Shown here: positions 11,142-19,848 of the stretch, piece by piece
Layout: the number at the start of each line of letters is the position of its first letter
How positions within the stretch are numbered: position 1 is the first letter of the stretch
DNA from: Solirubrobacteraceae bacterium
GTDB lineage: Bacteria; Actinomycetota; Thermoleophilia; Solirubrobacterales; Solirubrobacteraceae
Length of the DNA stretch: 64,000 nt
Assembly (NCBI GenBank): GCA_016462625.1
Contig: JAEMSV010000006.1
Span: 7,256-71,255, forward strand
Reading direction: 5' to 3'
Made by a program: the position numbers and the translations under genes
Notes under the pieces: generated by a model
Told to the model about the DNA's origin: nothing
The model's database searches: none
What the model saw: the letters and a program-made list of their open reading frames with translations, nothing else

Positions 11142-12008
11142 GTGCGCGTACTCGCGGACCCGACCCTGCCCGAGACGATCGCGCTCGACGACGACCTGCT
11201 GGTCTGCGCCGACAACGCGGACGTCCTCGGCCGCCTTCCGGACGGCGCCTTCGACCTGATCTACCTCGATCCGCCGTTCAACACGGGTCGCACGCAGACG
11301 CACGCCCAGCTGCGCGTGACGGCCAGTGCAGCGGGCACGCGCACCGGGTTCGGCGGCCGCTCGTACACCACCGAGGAGGTCGTGCGACGCGCCTTCGCCG
11401 ACTCCTTCTCCGACTACCTCGCGTTCCTCGGCCCCCGGCTCGAGCGCTGCCGCGAGCTGCTGGCCGACCACGGCACGCTCTACCTGCACCTCGACCCGCG
11501 CGAGAGCCACTACGCGAAGGTCCTGCTCGACGAGATCTTCGGCCGCGAGTGCTTCCTCAACGAGATCGTCTGGGCCTACGACTTCGGTGCGCGAACGACC
11601 AAGCGCTGGCCCGCCAAGCACGACACGATCCTCGTCTACGTGCGCGACCCCGAGCGCTACTGGTTCGACAGCGCCGAGGTCGACCGCGAGCCGTACATGG
11701 CGCCGGGCTTGCAGACGCCCGAGCGCGCGGCGCGCGGCAAGCTACCCACCGACGTGTGGTGGCACACGATCGTCGGCACGAACAGCCGCGAGCGCACCGG
11801 CTACCCGACGCAGAAGCCCGAGGGCGTGCTGCGGCGCATCGTGACCGCGTCGTCGAAGCCGGGCGGCTGGTGCCTGGACCCGTTCTGCGGGTCGGGGACG
11901 CTGGGCGCCGTGGCGGCAGGGCTCGACCGGCGCTTCGTGCTGGTCGACGCCAGCGACGAGGCGGTCGGCGTCGCGGCCGAGCGGCTCGGCGCCCCGAAAG
12001 CGGCCTAG
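11142..12008 (+). CDS. Orphan beta-class DNA methyltransferase (probably N6-adenine)
   Basis: 288 residues. The catalytic motif IV DPPF (43-46, within IYLDPPFNTGR) precedes the SAM-binding motif I, DPFCGSG (246-252), an order that defines the beta class. DPPF favours adenine N6 methylation over cytosine N4 (usually SPPY). YPTQKPEGVL before motif I is the conserved motif X. About 170 residues between them would hold the target-recognition region. No restriction endonuclease or specificity gene is adjacent, so it looks like a solitary regulatory or housekeeping methylase. The recognition sequence cannot be deduced. Confidence 0.85.
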   Translation: MRVLADPTLPETIALDDDLLVCADNADVLGRLPDGAFDLIYLDPPFNTGRTQTHAQLRVTASAAGTRTGFGGRSYTTEEVVRRAFADSFSDYLAFLGPRLERCRELLADHGTLYLHLDPRESHYAKVLLDEIFGRECFLNEIVWAYDFGARTTKRWPAKHDTILVYVRDPERYWFDSAEVDREPYMAPGLQTPERAARGKLPTDVWWHTIVGTNSRERTGYPTQKPEGVLRRIVTASSKPGGWCLDPFCGSGTLGAVAAGLDRRFVLVDASDEAVGVAAERLGAPKAA

Positions 12009-12028
12009 TCGCCTCAGAACGACGAAGA

Positions 12029-12042
12029 CCGCCCGCGGGCGG
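12029..12042 (-). terminator. Hairpin terminator downstream of tRNA-Gln
   Basis: CCGCCCGCGGGCGG is a self-complementary hairpin 8 bases past the tRNA 3' end. On the minus strand it is followed by TCTTCGTCGTTCT, a T-rich run. It may also stop plus-strand transcription from the methyltransferase. Confidence 0.5.
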
Positions 12043-12049
12043 CCTCGTA

Positions 12050-12121
12050 CTGCGGGACAGGGACTCGAACCCCAAATTCCAGATCCAGAGACTGGCGTGT
12101 TGCCAATTACACCATCCCGCA
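12050..12121 (-). tRNA. tRNA-Gln (anticodon CTG)
   Basis: A 72-base cloverleaf. The acceptor arm TGCGGGA (12121-12115) pairs with TCCCGCA (12057-12051), with discriminator G at 12050. The D-loop contains AATTGG, the anticodon loop is CTCTGGA (anticodon CTG) and the T-arm is GGGGTTCGAGTCCC. One mismatch (T-T) closes the anticodon stem. The 3' CCA is not encoded. A TAGACT -10 box (complement of 12135-12140) lies 13 bases upstream and a hairpin terminator follows, so it is a single-gene transcript. Confidence 0.9.
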
Positions 12122-12172
12122 ATTGACCGTGGCCAGTCTAGCCGATCGCCTGCGGCCGAGACCGGCTCAGAC

Positions 12173-12203
12173 TTGACAGGACCACCTGTCAGATGAGTAG
12201 GCT
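12173..12203 (+). promoter_or_regulatory. Promoter with overlapping palindromic operator
   Basis: The -35 TTGACA (12173-12178) and -10 TAGGCT (12198-12203) are separated by 19 bases, 11 bases before ATG 12215. The perfect repeat TGACAGG-ACCA-CCTGTCA (12174-12191) covers the -35 box and would let a dimeric regulator block or recruit polymerase. Confidence 0.5.
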
Positions 12204-12214
12204 CGCTCCCCGTC

Positions 12215-13408
12215 ATGGCCTTCCGTCTCCCCATCGCACTCGTCGTCGCCGCGGCGGCCCTCATCGCCCCCGCGGCCGCCAACGCCACCCGTGTGAGCTT
12301 TGCCATGGGTGAAGAGCTGGCGTCGGGCGTGAGCCCGCTCGCGAACCCGCCGGCGTCGCTCTACTACACCGACACCCGCTGGAAGTTCGGCTCCGACGCA
12401 AACGAGAGCGCGGTCATGGACCTCCTGCGCGACCGTGACGCGACCGTGACCTACCACCTGCGCTACGGCCGGGACTTCGGCCCCGTTCCGGCTGGACTCC
12501 CCGCCCCGGGCAACCAGCCAGACGCGCTGCCGTCGCTGCGCAAGCTGGAGGCGCGCGGCATCCCGTGGTCGGCGTGGCTGACCGTCCCGTACGCCGACGG
12601 GTACTGGGCCACCGAGGCGAACGGGTCCCAGACGCGCGCTGCGGTCGTGGCGTTCCACGAGTGGGCGGTGGCGAACGGCCTGCACCCCATCGCGGTCTCG
12701 CTCGACCTCGAAGCCTCGGCCGCGGACACCAAGACGTTCGGGCGCGCGTTCCGCGACCCGCTGCGCGCGGCCACGACGATGCTGGGGAACCTCTCCCCCC
12801 GCCGGCAGTGCGCCGCCGCGCGGTTCTACCGCGACGAGGTCGTCGGCTGGCTGAAGCAGCGTGGCTACGCCGTCGTCGCGGCGGCCTACCCGTACGTCCT
12901 CGACGACCTGCGCGACCGCGACCTCGCCCTCTCCGACGCGATGAACCTGCCCCTGGCGTTCCCCGGGGAGTTCGACACGATCGGCTTCATGTCGATGCGG
13001 ACCGTCTTCACCGAGGGCGGCCTCCCCGATCCCGGCCGGACGCTGCAGTCCTCCTATGGGGCTGACGCGACCCGGTACTACGGGCCGGACGCCGAGCTCA
13101 TCCTGGGCGTCCCCGGGGTCGGGCCCTACGGCGGGCCGAACGGGCGCAACGCCCTGCGCCAGGACATCCGGACCGCCGCTGCCGTGACGCGCGGGGGCAT
13201 CGGCCTGTACTCGGTCGAGACGGTGTACCGGGCGTACGGCGGCCTCGACGCGGTCGGGGAGATGCTCGACGCCGGCGAGGACCCGCTCCCCGGCGCGGCC
13301 ACGGCGAGGACCGCCCCGGCGGCCCAGCTGGCCCGCGGGGCGTTCCAGGCGCTCGATGCGGTGCTCGGCGGATTCACCCGGCCGAACCGCTGGCCGCCTG
13401 CCTGCTAG
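12215..13408 (+). CDS. Secreted protein of unknown function, possible TIM-barrel fold
   Basis: 397 residues with a clear signal peptide (1-24, ending APAAANA). The mature part has alternating strand/helix segments such as WSAWLTVPYADGYWA, HPIAVSLDLEAS, YAVVAAAYPYVLDDL and FDTIGFMSMRTVF, reminiscent of glycosidase-like TIM barrels. DLEAS could supply acidic residues, but I recognise no family. Its promoter carries a palindrome over the -35 box, so expression is probably controlled. The 3' end overlaps the convergent flavin reductase gene by four bases. Confidence 0.6.
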   Translation: MAFRLPIALVVAAAALIAPAAANATRVSFAMGEELASGVSPLANPPASLYYTDTRWKFGSDANESAVMDLLRDRDATVTYHLRYGRDFGPVPAGLPAPGNQPDALPSLRKLEARGIPWSAWLTVPYADGYWATEANGSQTRAAVVAFHEWAVANGLHPIAVSLDLEASAADTKTFGRAFRDPLRAATTMLGNLSPRRQCAAARFYRDEVVGWLKQRGYAVVAAAYPYVLDDLRDRDLALSDAMNLPLAFPGEFDTIGFMSMRTVFTEGGLPDPGRTLQSSYGADATRYYGPDAELILGVPGVGPYGGPNGRNALRQDIRTAAAVTRGGIGLYSVETVYRAYGGLDAVGEMLDAGEDPLPGAATARTAPAAQLARGAFQALDAVLGGFTRPNRWPPAC

Positions 13409-14646
13409 ATCGCGGAGAGGTCCGCGTCCACGTCCGCCAGCGCGGCGTGGTGCTCGCCCAGCGGGGTGTGCTCGGTGAGGAAGCGCCGTGCGTGCTCCAG
13501 GTCGCCCCCGCGGCCGACGGTCAGCGCTGCGGCGAGCGTGCCCTCGCGCAGCAGCCACAGCGTGAACTCGCCGTCATCGAGAGATCCGCGCACGACCTCG
13601 CTGTCGAAGCCGTCGAGCGCCGGGCCGACGGACTCGAGCGTCGCCCAGTCCGACAGGTCCGACCAGAAGTACGGGACCTCCGTGTGGGCGACGTCGTCGC
13701 CGAGGATGTTCGCCGCGACGGTCTTCCCGTGGGCGATCGCGACCTCGAAGTGCTCGATGCGGACGTGACGGCCGTGGATGGCGCTCTCGTACTCGCACAT
13801 GTCGCCGGCCGCGTAGACGTCGGGCGCGCTGGTCCGAAGGCGGTCGTCGCAGAGCACACCGCCGCCCGGACCCAGCTCGAGCTTCGCTCCGCGCGCGACC
13901 ATGACGTCCGGCACCGCGCCGACGCCGAGCACGACGACGTCCGCGTCGAGCACCGTGCCGTCCTTCAGCACGACCTGCTCGACGCTCTGCCCTTCGCCGT
14001 CGAAGCGATCGACCTCGGCGCCGCCGACGAAGCGGATGCCCTTGGACTCCAGGAGCGCCTGGAAGAACCGGCCCGCCGTGTCGCCGAATCCGCGTGAGAG
14101 CGGGAGCTCCTCCTGCATGACGACCGTGCACTGCTTGCCCAGCGCCGTCAGCGTCGACGCGACCTCGCAGCCGATGTACGAGCCGCCGACGAGCACGACG
14201 TTCGCCGCCTCGGAGGCGTCGTCGCGGATCGCATCGGCGTTGCGCAGCGCGCGCAGGTAGTGGATGCCCTCGAGGTCAGAGCCGTCGACCGGCAGCCGCC
14301 GCACGTTCGCGCCCGTCGCGAGGACGGCGTGGTCGAAGGAGACCGTCTGCTTGGTCGAGAGCGACGCCTCCTTCGCCTCGGCGTCGAACTTCATGACGCT
14401 CGTGCGGACCAGCAGCTCGATGTTCTGCTCGGCGTACCACGCGACCGGGTGCAGAAACGCGTCCTCCTTGGCGCTCTTGCCGGCGAGGAACTCCTTGCTG
14501 CCGGGCGGGCGCTCGTACGGCGGGTCGGGCTCGCGGCCGACGAGCAGGATCTCGCCCTCGTAGCCGCGCTCGCGCAGCGTCTCGGCACAGGTCGCGCCCG
14601 CAGGCCCGCCGCCGACGATCAGCACGCCGACGTGCCGGTCAGCCAC
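13405..14646 (-). CDS. FAD-dependent pyridine-nucleotide oxidoreductase (ferredoxin-reductase type)
   Basis: 413 residues. The FAD-binding GGGPAGATCAETLRERGY lies at the N-terminus, the NAD-binding VLVGGSYIGCEVASTL in the middle, and the second FAD contact VYAAGDMCEYES near residue 300. The layout matches rhodocoxin/putidaredoxin reductases and the related Nfa/AIF-like group. No ferredoxin or P450 gene is close. It is the last gene of the permease/TrkA run: GTG 14646 overlaps the upstream TrkA gene by 8 bases. Its role beside transporters is unclear; redox control of transport is speculation. Confidence 0.8.
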   Translation of the reverse strand: MADRHVGVLIVGGGPAGATCAETLRERGYEGEILLVGREPDPPYERPPGSKEFLAGKSAKEDAFLHPVAWYAEQNIELLVRTSVMKFDAEAKEASLSTKQTVSFDHAVLATGANVRRLPVDGSDLEGIHYLRALRNADAIRDDASEAANVVLVGGSYIGCEVASTLTALGKQCTVVMQEELPLSRGFGDTAGRFFQALLESKGIRFVGGAEVDRFDGEGQSVEQVVLKDGTVLDADVVVLGVGAVPDVMVARGAKLELGPGGGVLCDDRLRTSAPDVYAAGDMCEYESAIHGRHVRIEHFEVAIAHGKTVAANILGDDVAHTEVPYFWSDLSDWATLESVGPALDGFDSEVVRGSLDDGEFTLWLLREGTLAAALTVGRGGDLEHARRFLTEHTPLGEHHAALADVDADLSAI

Positions 14647-15313
14647 GGGCAGGGGTTCCGGAGAACTGGGCGGTGATCGCGTCCTCGAGGCCCGGGTCGA
14701 GCACGACCAGCACCTCGTCGCCGGCCTTCACGACCGTGTCGGGCTTCGGCACGTAGCCGCCGCCGCCGGCCGGCAGCACCGAGATGATGAGGCTGCCCTC
14801 CGGCAGGTCGATGTCGGCGACGCGCCTGCCCTCGACGGGCGCGCCGGCCGAGACCTCGACCTCGATGATCTCCAGCTGCTCGTCGGGCAGGTCGAGCAGG
14901 TGGACCAGGCCGTGGCCGGGGACCTCGTGCTCGATGAGGTTCAGGATCAGGTCCGTGGCACTCACCGCGGGCATGATGTTGAGCAGCCGGAAGTGCTGGA
15001 GGTTCCGCGGGTTGTTGCAGCGGGCGATGATCCGCTCGCAGAGGTACTTCTCCTTGGCCACCTGGCAGATGAGGATGTTGTCCTCGTCGTCGCCGGTGAC
15101 CGCCACGACGAGGTCGGCGCGGCCGATGCCGGCGCGCTCGAGGACCCACAGCTCCGTGCCGTCGCCGTACTGGACGACGTGCTCGAGCTCCTGCTCGAGG
15201 CGCAGGTAGGTCGCGCGGTCCTGATCGACGAGCGTGACCTCGTGGTCGTTGCGCAGCAGCTCGCGGGCGAGGTTGAGGCCGACCTTGCCGCCTCCGACGA
15301 TGACGACGTACAT
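14639..15313 (-). CDS. TrkA-type RCK regulator (RCK_N + RCK_C)
   Basis: 224 residues. The N-terminal NAD(H)-binding Rossmann motif VGGGKVGLNLARELL ends in the acidic VTLVDQD. A C-terminal RCK_C domain follows (about 140-215, EVEVSAGAPVEGRRVADIDLPEGSLI). Such proteins gate potassium transporters in response to nucleotides. The start is ATG 15313, overlapping the preceding stop as TGATG. No TrkH/KtrB membrane subunit is encoded nearby, so the partners may be the APC-type permeases of the same operon. Confidence 0.85.
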   Translation of the reverse strand: MYVVIVGGGKVGLNLARELLRNDHEVTLVDQDRATYLRLEQELEHVVQYGDGTELWVLERAGIGRADLVVAVTGDDEDNILICQVAKEKYLCERIIARCNNPRNLQHFRLLNIMPAVSATDLILNLIEHEVPGHGLVHLLDLPDEQLEIIEVEVSAGAPVEGRRVADIDLPEGSLIISVLPAGGGGYVPKPDTVVKAGDEVLVVLDPGLEDAITAQFSGTPARG

Positions 15314-15738
15314 CAGGCGGTCAGCCCCAGCGAGGCGTTGAACATCTCGATCGCGTGCTTCGTCGGGCAGATGGTGTTCAGCCCCTGCTCGCGGTACCAG
15401 GCCGAGCGGGCCGGGTCCATCACGCGGACGATCACGCGCTCGACGCCGAACCGCTTCTGGGCGATCTGGGCGATCGTGAGGTTCGTGTTGTCGCCGTCGG
15501 TGGACGCGATGAAGACGTCCGCCTCGTCGATCCCGGCGGCGAGCAGCGCCTCGGTTTCGAGCGCGGTGCCCACGGTGAAGCGCCCCCCGGCGTCCTCCCA
15601 AGTGGTCTCCATGCCCGCGTCGAGGCGCTCGTGGCTGAGCGGATCCTCGTCCAGGACGGAGACCTCGTGGCCGGCGGCCAGCGCGGTGCGGGCGACGGAG
15701 GAACCGACGCGTCCGGCGCCGACGATCAACACGAGCAT
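15313..15738 (-). CDS. TrkA-N (RCK_N only) regulator
   Basis: 141 residues forming only the NAD-binding RCK_N domain: VGAGRVGSSVARTALAAGHEVSVLDED followed by VFIASTDGDNTNLTIAQIAQKRFG, as in TrkA/KtrA. It lacks an RCK_C domain. It is coupled to the longer TrkA gene by a one-base overlap and lies 10 bases after the APC-USP permease gene. A short plus a long RCK protein may form a hetero-assembly, as inferred for two-protein Trk regulators such as CeoB/CeoC. Confidence 0.85.
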   Translation of the reverse strand: MLVLIVGAGRVGSSVARTALAAGHEVSVLDEDPLSHERLDAGMETTWEDAGGRFTVGTALETEALLAAGIDEADVFIASTDGDNTNLTIAQIAQKRFGVERVIVRVMDPARSAWYREQGLNTICPTKHAIEMFNASLGLTA

Positions 15739-15748
15739 GGTCCGGACT

Positions 15749-17713
15749 CTAGCGAGCGTCCGATGTGGGGGTTTCCTCCCCCTCGGACGGCATGCTCTCG
15801 GCCGGAGGCGCGGTCAGGATCACCCGGCACGGCGCCTTCTGGAGGACGTACTTCGTCGCCTCTCCGACGAAGTTGTCCAGGGCGCCGCCGCGCCCGCCGA
15901 GGCGGGCACCGCCGCGGATCCGCGAAGGCTCTTCGGCCGCGAGGACGATGGCCTCCACCCCCCGCCGCCGGGCCTCGTCGACGATCGCCTGCCCCACCCG
16001 CCGGGCCCGGACCGTCGCGGTCGCGACCTGCACGCCCTCGTACTCCTCGCCAACCGCCTTCGCGCGGGCCAGGGCCATGCGGGCCAGCTTGAGCTGCTCT
16101 TCGGGCAGACGGGCGTCGATCGGCAGCGACATCGGGACCTCGAAGATCCAGACCGCCTCGATCATCGCGCCCTCGCCCTCGTCGGGGTCGCCCTCCTCCG
16201 AGGCCAGCCGGCCGGCTGTCTGCACGATGTCGTCGTCGAGCGCCGTGCCGAACACCGGGACCAGGATCGAGCCGTACTCCGCCTCCAGCGGCTCGTGGCG
16301 CAGCGCCGCCTCGGGGACCTGCACGCGGGCGAACACCGGCATGTCGCGGCTGCGGCGGTACCCGACGTACATCACGAGGCCGGCGGCCATCCACCCAAGG
16401 CCGACGAACCGCGCCGGCCCGTGGAAGATGACGAGCCCGATGAACAGCGAGGCGGTCACGCCGGCCCCGAGCACCGCCGGCAGCGGCAGGTCGCCGCCCT
16501 TGAACGGGATGGACCACGGCACGCGGTACGGGCGGACGAGGTTCGGCTCGCGGTAGCGCAGGACGACGATCGACAGGTGCGCCATGAAGAACGCCAGCAG
16601 GGCGCCGAACGCGTAGATCCCGACGAGGAACTCGAGGTCCTGCGGCAGCACCAGCAGGATCGCGAGCACCGCGGCGATGACGATCACCACGAACGGCGTC
16701 GCCCGCGTGGAATGCAGCCGGCCGAGCCGCGTCGGGATCTGGCGGTTCGTCGCCAGCGAGTAGGCCAGGCGTGAGAGCCCGAGCATCGCCGAGTTGGCCG
16801 CCGCGATCAGCGTGATCGCCGCCAGTGCCGCGACGACGTACGTCAGCGCATCGCCCAGCCACGCGGGATCGAACTCCTCCACCACCGCCACCACGGGTGC
16901 GTCGACGTCCTTCGCCAGCGGGCTGACACCGTTCTCGATCGGCAGCGCCGAAATGGCGACGAGCGCGATGCCGGTGTAGATCACGAGGACCGACCCCGTC
17001 GCGCTGGTGATGACCCTCCGTAGCGCGCCGCGGCTGACCCGCAACTCCCCGGACAGGCCCGCGGCCGACTCCAGGCCCGTGAACGCAACCGTCGAGAGGG
17101 TGAGCGCGAAGATGAGGTTCGACCAGGTCGGCGACGTGCCGAGATCGATCGACTCGACGAGCACGTCGGGCTGGAGAAACAGGATCAGGCCGAGGACGAC
17201 GATGAGGCCCTGGAGCGCGAGGTCCGCCGTGACCAGCAGCCCGACCCGCTTGGACCGCGTCGCGCTGAACCCCCGCACGTTCCGGATCGCGACGTACCCG
17301 ATGATCGCGACGCACACGGCGGTCTCGGTGGCCCCGTGGCCCAGCTCGCTCCAAAAGACCGCGGCGTAGTTGGTCGCCGACAGCGAGGTCACGGCGATCA
17401 GGATCAGGAAGTCGAGCAGGATCGCCCATCCGGCGACGAAGCTCCACAGCTCGTTGAACGCGTACCGGGCGAAGACGGTCGAGCCCGAGCGCTCCTGATG
17501 CAGCGAGGAGCCTTCCACGTACGTCATCGCCGTCAGGGCGAAGAACACCCCCGAGACGAGGAACACGAGCGGGGTCAGCCCCAGCGCCCGCTCGGCGATG
17601 ACCCCGAGCGAGAAGTAGATGGCGCTGGCCAGCGAGGTCCAGACGACCGCGAACAGCGTCGGCGCACCGAGGGCGCGCCGGCCGAAGTCCTGCCGTCCCG
17701 TCGTGGGGCTCAT
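15749..17713 (-). CDS. APC-superfamily permease with C-terminal USP domain (KimA-like architecture), copy B
   Basis: 654 residues. About 12 membrane helices span residues 20-440; early helices read SAIYFSLGVIAERALGLTPLVFL and the substrate-site region resembles the APC fold. A cytosolic universal-stress-protein-like domain follows (about 490-640, with VILVP-type strand ILVPVFGTAL and late GEATKYVLQKAPCRVIL). APC plus USP is the architecture of the potassium importer KimA, but also of several amino-acid transporters. Two RCK genes directly downstream favour potassium. ATG 17713 was chosen because it overlaps the upstream stop (ATGA). Confidence 0.75.
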   Translation of the reverse strand: MSPTTGRQDFGRRALGAPTLFAVVWTSLASAIYFSLGVIAERALGLTPLVFLVSGVFFALTAMTYVEGSSLHQERSGSTVFARYAFNELWSFVAGWAILLDFLILIAVTSLSATNYAAVFWSELGHGATETAVCVAIIGYVAIRNVRGFSATRSKRVGLLVTADLALQGLIVVLGLILFLQPDVLVESIDLGTSPTWSNLIFALTLSTVAFTGLESAAGLSGELRVSRGALRRVITSATGSVLVIYTGIALVAISALPIENGVSPLAKDVDAPVVAVVEEFDPAWLGDALTYVVAALAAITLIAAANSAMLGLSRLAYSLATNRQIPTRLGRLHSTRATPFVVIVIAAVLAILLVLPQDLEFLVGIYAFGALLAFFMAHLSIVVLRYREPNLVRPYRVPWSIPFKGGDLPLPAVLGAGVTASLFIGLVIFHGPARFVGLGWMAAGLVMYVGYRRSRDMPVFARVQVPEAALRHEPLEAEYGSILVPVFGTALDDDIVQTAGRLASEEGDPDEGEGAMIEAVWIFEVPMSLPIDARLPEEQLKLARMALARAKAVGEEYEGVQVATATVRARRVGQAIVDEARRRGVEAIVLAAEEPSRIRGGARLGGRGGALDNFVGEATKYVLQKAPCRVILTAPPAESMPSEGEETPTSDAR

Positions 17714-17913
17714 GCGCCGTCGTCCTCGGGCGAGCGGTCGAGCCACAGCCGCGCGGCGCCGGCGCCGGTCAGCAGCAGGCCGAACACGACGCCGACGGCG
17801 AGCAGGCCGCCGCCGCGGGCCAGCGTGCTCACGACGAGCACGATCCCGAGCACGATCAGGACGGCGCTTAGGCCGCGTGTTCCTGTGCGGTGGATGGAGG
17901 CGGGATCAGGCAT
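17710..17913 (-). CDS. Small two-helix membrane protein between the permease genes
   Basis: 67 residues, starting at ATG 17913 where the upstream permease stop overlaps by one base (TGATG). It contains two hydrophobic segments (about 14-30 and 33-52) joined by a short Gly-rich turn, and an acidic tail SPEDDGA. It overlaps the next permease start by four bases. Tight coupling on both sides suggests an accessory subunit of one or both permeases. I recognise no family. Confidence 0.6.
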   Translation of the reverse strand: MPDPASIHRTGTRGLSAVLIVLGIVLVVSTLARGGGLLAVGVVFGLLLTGAGAARLWLDRSPEDDGA

Positions 17914-19829
17914 CAGCCGACGCGAATGGGAACGCGCTTCTGGTCCGGGCGCGACTCGATGATGACGCGGCACGGCCGCTCGGCGAGCACCGTCTCCAGC
18001 GTCTTGCCGAACACGCTCGCGCCGCTGGTGCGCGGCGGCAGCGGCATGACGATCGCGCGGGCGCGCATCGTCTTCGCCTCGTCGACGATCGCGCGGCCCG
18101 ACTGGCCCGCGCGGACCTTGACCCAGCGACCCGACACGCGCCGCCCGCCCTGCAGCCGCGCCTGCTCGATGAGCGCGCGCGCCTGCGCCTCCTTCTCGGG
18201 CAGCGACGCGCTGATCGGCGATGACGCCGGCACGGTGATCATCGCCAGCACGTAGATGCCGCGTTTGCGCCGCGCCGCGAGCTTGACCGCCGTGGCGAGC
18301 GCGTCGGGGTCGTAGTCGGGCCGCACCTCGAGCGCGACGAGGATCGAGTCGTACTCCGCCTCGGTCTCGGTCACCGGCCGCGGGATCGCGACCTTCACCG
18401 TGGTCTTCAAGTCGAGCCCCTGGTTGCGGCGGTAGAGCATGTAGACGACCACGCCGATCGCCAGCCAGAGCACGCCCGCGATCGCGACCTCAGGGTTCAG
18501 CACCGTCACGACGACGAACGCCGTGGCGGTGCCGAGGCCGCCGACGACGGCGAACAGCGGGAGGTCGAACCCGCGGAAGCGGACGTTGCCCGGCCCGCGG
18601 TACGGCCGGTCGAAATCGGGTTGCTTCGCCCGCAGCGTGATCAGCGCGACATGCGCGATCGTGAACGACAGCATCGCGCCAAACGCGTACATGTTGCCCA
18701 GGAACTCCGCCTGCCCCGGGATCAGCGTCAGGCAGGCGATGACGCCGAACACCAGGATCCCGACCCACGGGGTGCCGTACTTCGGGTGCAGCTGGCGCAG
18801 CTGGTCGGGCATCTGGCGGTGGATGCCCATCGAGTAGACGAGCCGGGACACGCCGATGATGCCCGCGTTCGTCGCGAGGAACAGGATCGTCGCGGCGAGC
18901 AGGCCGACGTACAGCTCGCCGGCGGCCTGCAGCGGGCCGAGGTCGATCTCCTTCACGACGCCGAGGATCGGATCGCCCGCGAAGCCGCCCTCGTCCTCGG
19001 GGAGGCCGAGCAGCGTCTGGTACTCCCCGGTCTGGCTGTTGAACGTGACCGGCAGGGCGCTCAGCGCGATCGCCGGCAGCGTGAAGTAGATGGCGAAGAC
19101 CGCGATCCGCACCCGGCTGATCGCCGCCGGGATCGTCGTGGCCTCGTCCTTGGCCTCCTCGGCCATGTTCGAGATCGTCTCGATCCCCGTGTAGGCGATC
19201 ATGCCCAGCGGGATCGCGACGAGGAAGTTCGTCCACGTCGGCGCCACGCCCCAGGTGATGTTCTCCATCAGGACGTCGGGCGAGAACACGAGAACGAACC
19301 CGACCAGCACCAGCGCCAGCTGCGTGAGGAAGTCGATGACCGCGAGCGTCACGTTCAGCCCCGCGGACTCCTTGACGCCGACGACGTTGACGACGCTCAG
19401 GAGGATGACCACGCCGATGCCGAAGATGATGTCCGCCGGCGAGCTGCGCAGCGGCTCCCAGAACAGCCCGCCGAGGTAGTGCGGGACGAAGAACGCGCTG
19501 ATCGCGATCGTGATCAGGTAGTTGAGCATCTGCCCCCACGCCGCGAAGAACGAGACGAACTCGTTGAACGCGTGCCGCGCGAAGCTCGACGAGCCGCCGG
19601 CCTCGGGGTACATCGCCGTCGCCTCCGCGTACGTGGCGGCGGTGCAGAAGAAGAAGATGCCGGTGATCACGAAGACCAGCGGCGTGAGGCCGAGCGCGAG
19701 GCCGGCGACGAGGCCGAGCGCGTAGTAGATCGACGAGCCGACGTTGCCGTAGGCGGTCGAGAACAGCGCGTTGACGCCCAGCACGCGCTGGAGCCCATGG
19801 AGTCGGCGCTCGGCCAAAGTGCGGGGCAC
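17913..19829 (-). CDS. APC-superfamily permease with C-terminal USP domain (KimA-like architecture), copy A
   Basis: 638 residues, homologous in layout to copy B: helix 1 region NALFSTAYGNVGSSIYYALG, then AMYPEAGGSSSFARHAFNEF comparable to the YPQGGGAY region of APC transporters, about 12 helices to residue 450, and a USP-like domain (about 470-630, ending TLETVLAERPCRVII). GTG 19829 was chosen because AGGAG stands 4 bases upstream. It is the first gene of a six-gene run and its start is only 19 bases from the divergent patatin gene. The substrate is potassium by analogy with KimA plus the RCK neighbours, or an amino acid. Confidence 0.78.
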   Translation of the reverse strand: MPRTLAERRLHGLQRVLGVNALFSTAYGNVGSSIYYALGLVAGLALGLTPLVFVITGIFFFCTAATYAEATAMYPEAGGSSSFARHAFNEFVSFFAAWGQMLNYLITIAISAFFVPHYLGGLFWEPLRSSPADIIFGIGVVILLSVVNVVGVKESAGLNVTLAVIDFLTQLALVLVGFVLVFSPDVLMENITWGVAPTWTNFLVAIPLGMIAYTGIETISNMAEEAKDEATTIPAAISRVRIAVFAIYFTLPAIALSALPVTFNSQTGEYQTLLGLPEDEGGFAGDPILGVVKEIDLGPLQAAGELYVGLLAATILFLATNAGIIGVSRLVYSMGIHRQMPDQLRQLHPKYGTPWVGILVFGVIACLTLIPGQAEFLGNMYAFGAMLSFTIAHVALITLRAKQPDFDRPYRGPGNVRFRGFDLPLFAVVGGLGTATAFVVVTVLNPEVAIAGVLWLAIGVVVYMLYRRNQGLDLKTTVKVAIPRPVTETEAEYDSILVALEVRPDYDPDALATAVKLAARRKRGIYVLAMITVPASSPISASLPEKEAQARALIEQARLQGGRRVSGRWVKVRAGQSGRAIVDEAKTMRARAIVMPLPPRTSGASVFGKTLETVLAERPCRVIIESRPDQKRVPIRVG

Positions 19830-19833
19830 GATA

Positions 19834-19838
19834 CTCCT
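19834..19838 (-). promoter_or_regulatory. Ribosome binding site AGGAG fixing the start at 19829
   Basis: The minus-strand AGGAG-TATC-GTG gives near-ideal spacing and excludes the longer upstream frame. Confidence 0.5.
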
Positions 19839-19848
19839 GCGCGTCGCT

